In this document: positions 44,350-47,196 of the stretch, one piece after another | Layout: each line of letters opens with the position of its first letter | How positions within the stretch are numbered: the first letter of the stretch is position 1 | Source of the DNA: Ruminococcus sp. AM22-13 | GTDB taxonomy: Bacteria > Bacillota > Clostridia > Lachnospirales > Lachnospiraceae | Assembly: GCF_003471165.1 (NCBI RefSeq) | Contig: NZ_QRIL01000031.1 | Location: 1-47,196, forward strand | Reading direction: 5' to 3' | Length of the DNA stretch: 47,196 nt | Made by a program: the position numbers and the translations under genes | Notes under the pieces: model-generated | What the model was told of the DNA's origin: nothing | The model's database searches: none | Seen by the model: the letters and a program-made list of their open reading frames with translations, nothing else

Positions 44350-45583
44350 CAGATGCCTCCTCTATTGTGTCACTGAATTCATCGTTTGCTTTAATATGGC
44401 TTCCGTTGCTGAAATCTTCGCTAAATTTTTCGCTGAATTCCTCGTTCGAAGAATCTTCACTTCCTGTATGTACGCGAATGCCATTAAGTTCGACTTCACC
44501 TTCCATTGGAATTACAAGACATTTTCGTCCATCAATCACGCGTGTCTCAACGAGATCGGCACGTTCAGGGTCTACGTGAACGACAACATCAGGAGTCTTA
44601 ATCTCGAATCTTCGTGTATTGGTAATATTAGAAGCAACCAGAGAGGATTTTTCTCCGGCAGTAATTTCATACTGCTCGTCAAAAGACTGTAACTTCTCAT
44701 CTTCTACGCCACATTCTTCGAAAAGACGTTTCACTTCGGATTTAGTCAGAACTACAGGCTCCGGTTCATCTTTCTGAGCTTCAATCAGGTCGTTTAATTT
44801 CTCGTGAATATTTAATACCGTATCATAGCTGCAGTCCTCACCAAGTGTATCTTCGACCAGTGCATTGAAAGAGTCACGCTGTCCACCGGCGGAGAGAGGG
44901 GCATTGCATCCAAGGAGTTCATCAATAAAAATATCTCTGAGTTCATTTACGTTCTTACTATAATAAAGAACTCCATGAATATCCGTACTGCGGTCATTAA
45001 ACTGCGGGAAAAGAAAAGCAACATCCGGAAGTTCTACGATCCAGTCGCGGATGCGGTCCTGAATGCTGTTGGTCTCCGCGTTATAGCAAAGTCCTGCTTT
45101 GGAAAGTTTCACCGGGCAGATGCAACACATAATGTGTTCGTAAATTTCATCTGAGGCATCAAACATTTCGGAACCATCGGAGGATTTTCCGGGAATGTCA
45201 TATACTCCATGAATCAGGATAATGTAATAATTCTCCGGATAATCATAGTTTTCGATGATTTTATCGTAAAAACTCTCGACCAGTGCATCGTCTGTAAGTT
45301 TGCTTTCTCTCAGTTTCATAAGGAAATGCTGAGTTCCGCCTTCGGATTCCTGTTCAAGAGGAAATTCCATGTTCATCAGGTTCTTCCCAATTGTTCCGGA
45401 AAGGGATTTGCGGAAGATATCAAAATATTTGAACATTTCTTCTTCGGAGAGGGAGAGAAATGCTTCTTTTAATTCGGTTTTTTTGTTCTTTTCTCCGTCA
45501 ACATAGCATCCGCAAATGCGGGTGATAGAGCAGTTCTCTGGTGTGAACTGCTTCTTGATTTCGGAAATTTCTTTTTTGTTCAT
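44339..45583 (-). CDS. DUF4317 family protein
   Basis: A 414-residue cytoplasmic protein. The start MNKKEISEIKKQF is preceded by GAGGTG 8 bases upstream; an earlier ATG at 45616 lacks this. The pattern ITRICGCYVDGEKNKK and the absence of a signal peptide identify DUF4317, common in Lachnospiraceae with no known function. The last ~35 residues are Ser/Glu-rich and probably disordered. First gene of a minus-strand group with the HAD phosphatase. Confidence 0.82.
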   Translation of the reverse strand: MNKKEISEIKKQFTPENCSITRICGCYVDGEKNKKTELKEAFLSLSEEEMFKYFDIFRKSLSGTIGKNLMNMEFPLEQESEGGTQHFLMKLRESKLTDDALVESFYDKIIENYDYPENYYIILIHGVYDIPGKSSDGSEMFDASDEIYEHIMCCICPVKLSKAGLCYNAETNSIQDRIRDWIVELPDVAFLFPQFNDRSTDIHGVLYYSKNVNELRDIFIDELLGCNAPLSAGGQRDSFNALVEDTLGEDCSYDTVLNIHEKLNDLIEAQKDEPEPVVLTKSEVKRLFEECGVEDEKLQSFDEQYEITAGEKSSLVASNITNTRRFEIKTPDVVVHVDPERADLVETRVIDGRKCLVIPMEGEVELNGIRVHTGSEDSSNEEFSEKFSEDFSNGSHIKANDEFSDTIEEASDAE

Positions 45584-45696
45584 ATAAGTTACACCTCGTA
45601 ATAGTATACTTTCCATTATAGACTAGATAGGGACTGGGGGCAAGGATGATTTGTCTGTGAAAGTGTGAAATTATAGATGAGTTTTGACAAAGGTGG

Positions 45697-45705
45697 TGGT
45701 ATAAT
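45697..45705 (+). promoter_or_regulatory. Extended -10 promoter of the nitroreductase
   Basis: TGGTATAAT: an extended -10 (TGn plus TATAAT). A nearby TTGACA (45684-45689) is too close to serve as its -35. Confidence 0.45.
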
Positions 45706-45756
45706 ATAGGAAAATTTGTTGCTGTTTACTATGTGAAAATACAGGAGGATACTGAC

Positions 45757-46275
45757 ATGAATGAAACAATGAAAAATCTTTTAGAACGCAGAAGTGTACG
45801 TGGATATAAGAAAGATCTTGTGCCGGAAGAGGTATTAAATGAGATTCTTGAAGCTGGTGAGTATGCGCCGAGTGGAATGGGACAGCAGGGAACTCTTATG
45901 GTAGTGACTCAGAATCCGGAGCTTGTTGCGAAGCTTTCTAAAATGAATGCGGATGTAATGGGGGCAAAGAGCGATCCGTTTTATGGAGCATCGACTGTTA
46001 TTGTGGTTTTTGCTGACAGTGAGCAGGGCACTTGTGTGGAAAATGGAAGTCTTGTTATGGGAAATCTGATGAATGCGGCTCATGCAGTTGGTGTGGATTC
46101 CTGCTGGATTCATCGTGCGAGAGAAGTGTTTGCGTCTGAAGAGGGTAAAGCGCTGAAAGCTGAATGGGGTGTGCCGGAGTCTTATATTGGTATTGGCCAT
46201 TGTGTACTTGGTTATCGTTCTGGAGAGTATCCGGAAGCTAAGGAGAGAAAAGATGGATTTGTGATCAGAGTTTGA
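45757..46275 (+). CDS. Nitroreductase-family flavoprotein
   Basis: A 172-residue protein; the start at 45757 has CAGGAGG just upstream. LERRSVRGYKKDLVP and APSGMGQQ are the FMN-binding elements of the family, and the C-terminal IGIGHCVLGYR is typical. It is short, as in the single-domain class from anaerobes. NAD(P)H-dependent reduction of small molecules is likely; physiological substrate unknown. Confidence 0.88.
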   Translation: MNETMKNLLERRSVRGYKKDLVPEEVLNEILEAGEYAPSGMGQQGTLMVVTQNPELVAKLSKMNADVMGAKSDPFYGASTVIVVFADSEQGTCVENGSLVMGNLMNAAHAVGVDSCWIHRAREVFASEEGKALKAEWGVPESYIGIGHCVLGYRSGEYPEAKERKDGFVIRV

Positions 46276-46310
46276 TCGAGTCAGGTGAGTTCCCTTGCTT
46301 TAATTGTGAA
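46274..46310. repeat. Dispersed REP-like palindrome, degenerate copy 3
   Basis: gatcgagtcaggtgagttccc followed by ttgctttaattgtgaa corresponds to the left part of 14585-14646 and 24051-24112. Like copy 2 it begins on the stop codon of the preceding gene. The right half has decayed. Confidence 0.5.
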
Positions 46311-46366
46311 AAACAGGGGGCAGGGGTGTATATGTGTAGAGCGACTGATGAGATGAGGATGACTGA

Positions 46367-46786
46367 GTGAGTATATTTGGTAATAGAAAGAAAAAGAAGT
46401 ATAGAACTTTTCTTCAGGATTCTGAGACGGGTGCGGATGATACCAGGGAGTATGAGAAGGGCCGGGGAGTCTGGGGGAAGAATAACTTGCAGGAGGAACA
46501 TGGGTCGGAGATGAGTGAGAATCTGATCAGGAAGCATTATTGGTTTTCGGGGAGAGTGCAGGGGGTCGGGTTTCGATACCGGGCGTGTTATATTGCGAGT
46601 TCTCTGGGAGTGACCGGATGGGTGAGGAATAACTGGGATGAGCGTGTCGAGATGGAGGCGCAGGGGACCAGGGAGGATCTTGCCAGGATGGTGGAGATGT
46701 TGTATAGGCAGAGTTTTATTGGGATTGAGGGGGTTGAGGAGAAGGTTGTGCCGGTTGAGGTGGAGAGTGGATTTTATGCTCGTTAA
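46367..46786 (+). CDS. Acylphosphatase with N-terminal extension
   Basis: A 139-residue frame. The acylphosphatase domain is residues 57-139: GRVQGVGFR gives the catalytic R70 and GWVRNNWD the catalytic N88. The enzyme hydrolyses acyl phosphates. Residues 1-56 are a charged, probably disordered extension not normal for the family. A GTG at 46367 has GAGGA upstream, but an in-frame ATG at 46511 (AGGAGG 14 bases before) would give a standard-sized enzyme, so the start is uncertain. Local sequence is unusually G-rich. Confidence 0.8.
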   Translation: MSIFGNRKKKKYRTFLQDSETGADDTREYEKGRGVWGKNNLQEEHGSEMSENLIRKHYWFSGRVQGVGFRYRACYIASSLGVTGWVRNNWDERVEMEAQGTREDLARMVEMLYRQSFIGIEGVEEKVVPVEVESGFYAR

Positions 46787-46800
46787 CCGCTGATTAAGGG

Positions 46801-47062
46801 ACGCCAAGTCCGCCAGATCATTCCTGTCGGCTCGGTTTCGGGGGATAAGGTACGCCAAGCCCGTCAGATCATTCCTGTCGGCTCGGTTTCGGGACTTAAG
46901 AAAAGCTAAGCCCCGGGAAATCCGCTAAAGGCATTCGCAGATAACTCAAACTCGCTGCGCTCAGACAGTGAGTGATCTGCTCATAACGCGGATTTCCCGG
47001 GGCTAAGTTTTTCTAAAGTCCCTGCAAATGTCGCTCGACAGGAATGATCTGGCGGGCTTGGC
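46801..47062. repeat. Large nested palindrome with tandem arm
   Basis: A 42-base unit occurs twice in tandem (46801-46842 and 46852-46893, 40 of 42 identical). Its first part recurs inverted at 47036-47062. Between them, 46891-46925 pairs with 46988-47022 (35-base arms, few mismatches), and a small central stem, cgcagat/atctgc, lies inside. Together it can fold into a hairpin with arms of over 60 bases. It encodes nothing. The rest of the 46787-47196 gap (47063-47196) shows nothing I can name. Confidence 0.75.
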
Positions 47063-47196
47063 TGGCTGTTGGTAGTGGAAAAGTGGCGGTGGGAAGTTGG
47101 TCATTAATAGATTGGCTTTCTTATAGGGAAAAGGAATAGGTGGATAAAAGGAAAGGGGAAAATAAAAAAAGTTTGTCAAATTATGAAATTAACTGT

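Noticed and set aside
46801..46893. CRISPR repeats
   Set aside because: Only two units, no spacer of proper size, and the units belong to a palindrome.

Overview
The window looks like the chromosome of a spore-forming, low-to-moderate GC Firmicute, most likely a gut Lachnospiraceae (Blautia/Dorea/Mediterraneibacter-like; genus not resolved). Reasons: spore maturation genes spmA/spmB, a SPOCS-LysM coat-type protein, a GerA-type germinant receptor, Lachnospiraceae-type small conserved proteins, DUF4317, a secreted trigger factor, AGGAGG-type ribosome binding sites, and short dispersed palindromes after stop codons. I see no tRNA, rRNA or CRISPR array.

Layout. (1) 1-4350 is an accessory island. 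A compact operon encodes an FRG-domain protein, an NrtR-like Nudix protein and the first ~26 codons of a DUF4062-type protein. The third gene is cut by an IS4-family element (about 2597-4196), and fragments of related IS ends lie on both sides. (2) 4371-8261 (minus) encodes a 1296-aa secreted protein of Ig-like repeats, followed by two minus-strand terminators. (3) 8505-12500 is a second mobile or decayed region: a broken Rpn-type nuclease/transposase gene, an AAA ATPase (DUF4143 type), a 164-bp near-perfect palindrome and a stand-alone large serine recombinase. (4) 12532-24738 is core: spmAB, plsC, a PrcB-like lipoprotein, SPOCS-LysM, ispE-GntR, a germinant receptor in which the B and C subunits are fused, murI, DUF1934 and a membrane-anchored hypothetical protein. 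(5) 25077-31242 is a cell-envelope cluster: two tandemly duplicated divergent polysaccharide deacetylases, a lipoprotein trigger factor/FKBP, and a canonical deacetylase with wall-binding repeats. (6) 31368-33492 is glgB behind a folded leader with a terminator-like hairpin. (7) 33732-36568 holds a small conserved protein and a pair of G3E P-loop GTPases, one carrying a 60-bp tandem repeat array encoding His/Cys-rich metal-binding sequence and the other fused to a DUF1980 OB-like domain. (8) 36580-46786 is core or housekeeping: pth, mfd, a PrsA-like foldase, a membrane diguanylate cyclase, a HAD phosphatase, DUF4317, a nitroreductase and an acylphosphatase. (9) 46801-47062 is a large nested palindrome.

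The most interesting candidate system is the FRG-Nudix-DUF4062 operon. All three families point towards nucleotide or NAD/ADP-ribose chemistry and are common in accessory loci, and the operon appears inactivated by an IS in its third gene. Second-tier items are the GerB-GerC fusion, the G3E GTPase pair, the duplicated deacetylases with altered motifs, the glgB leader RNA and several families of palindromic repeats.
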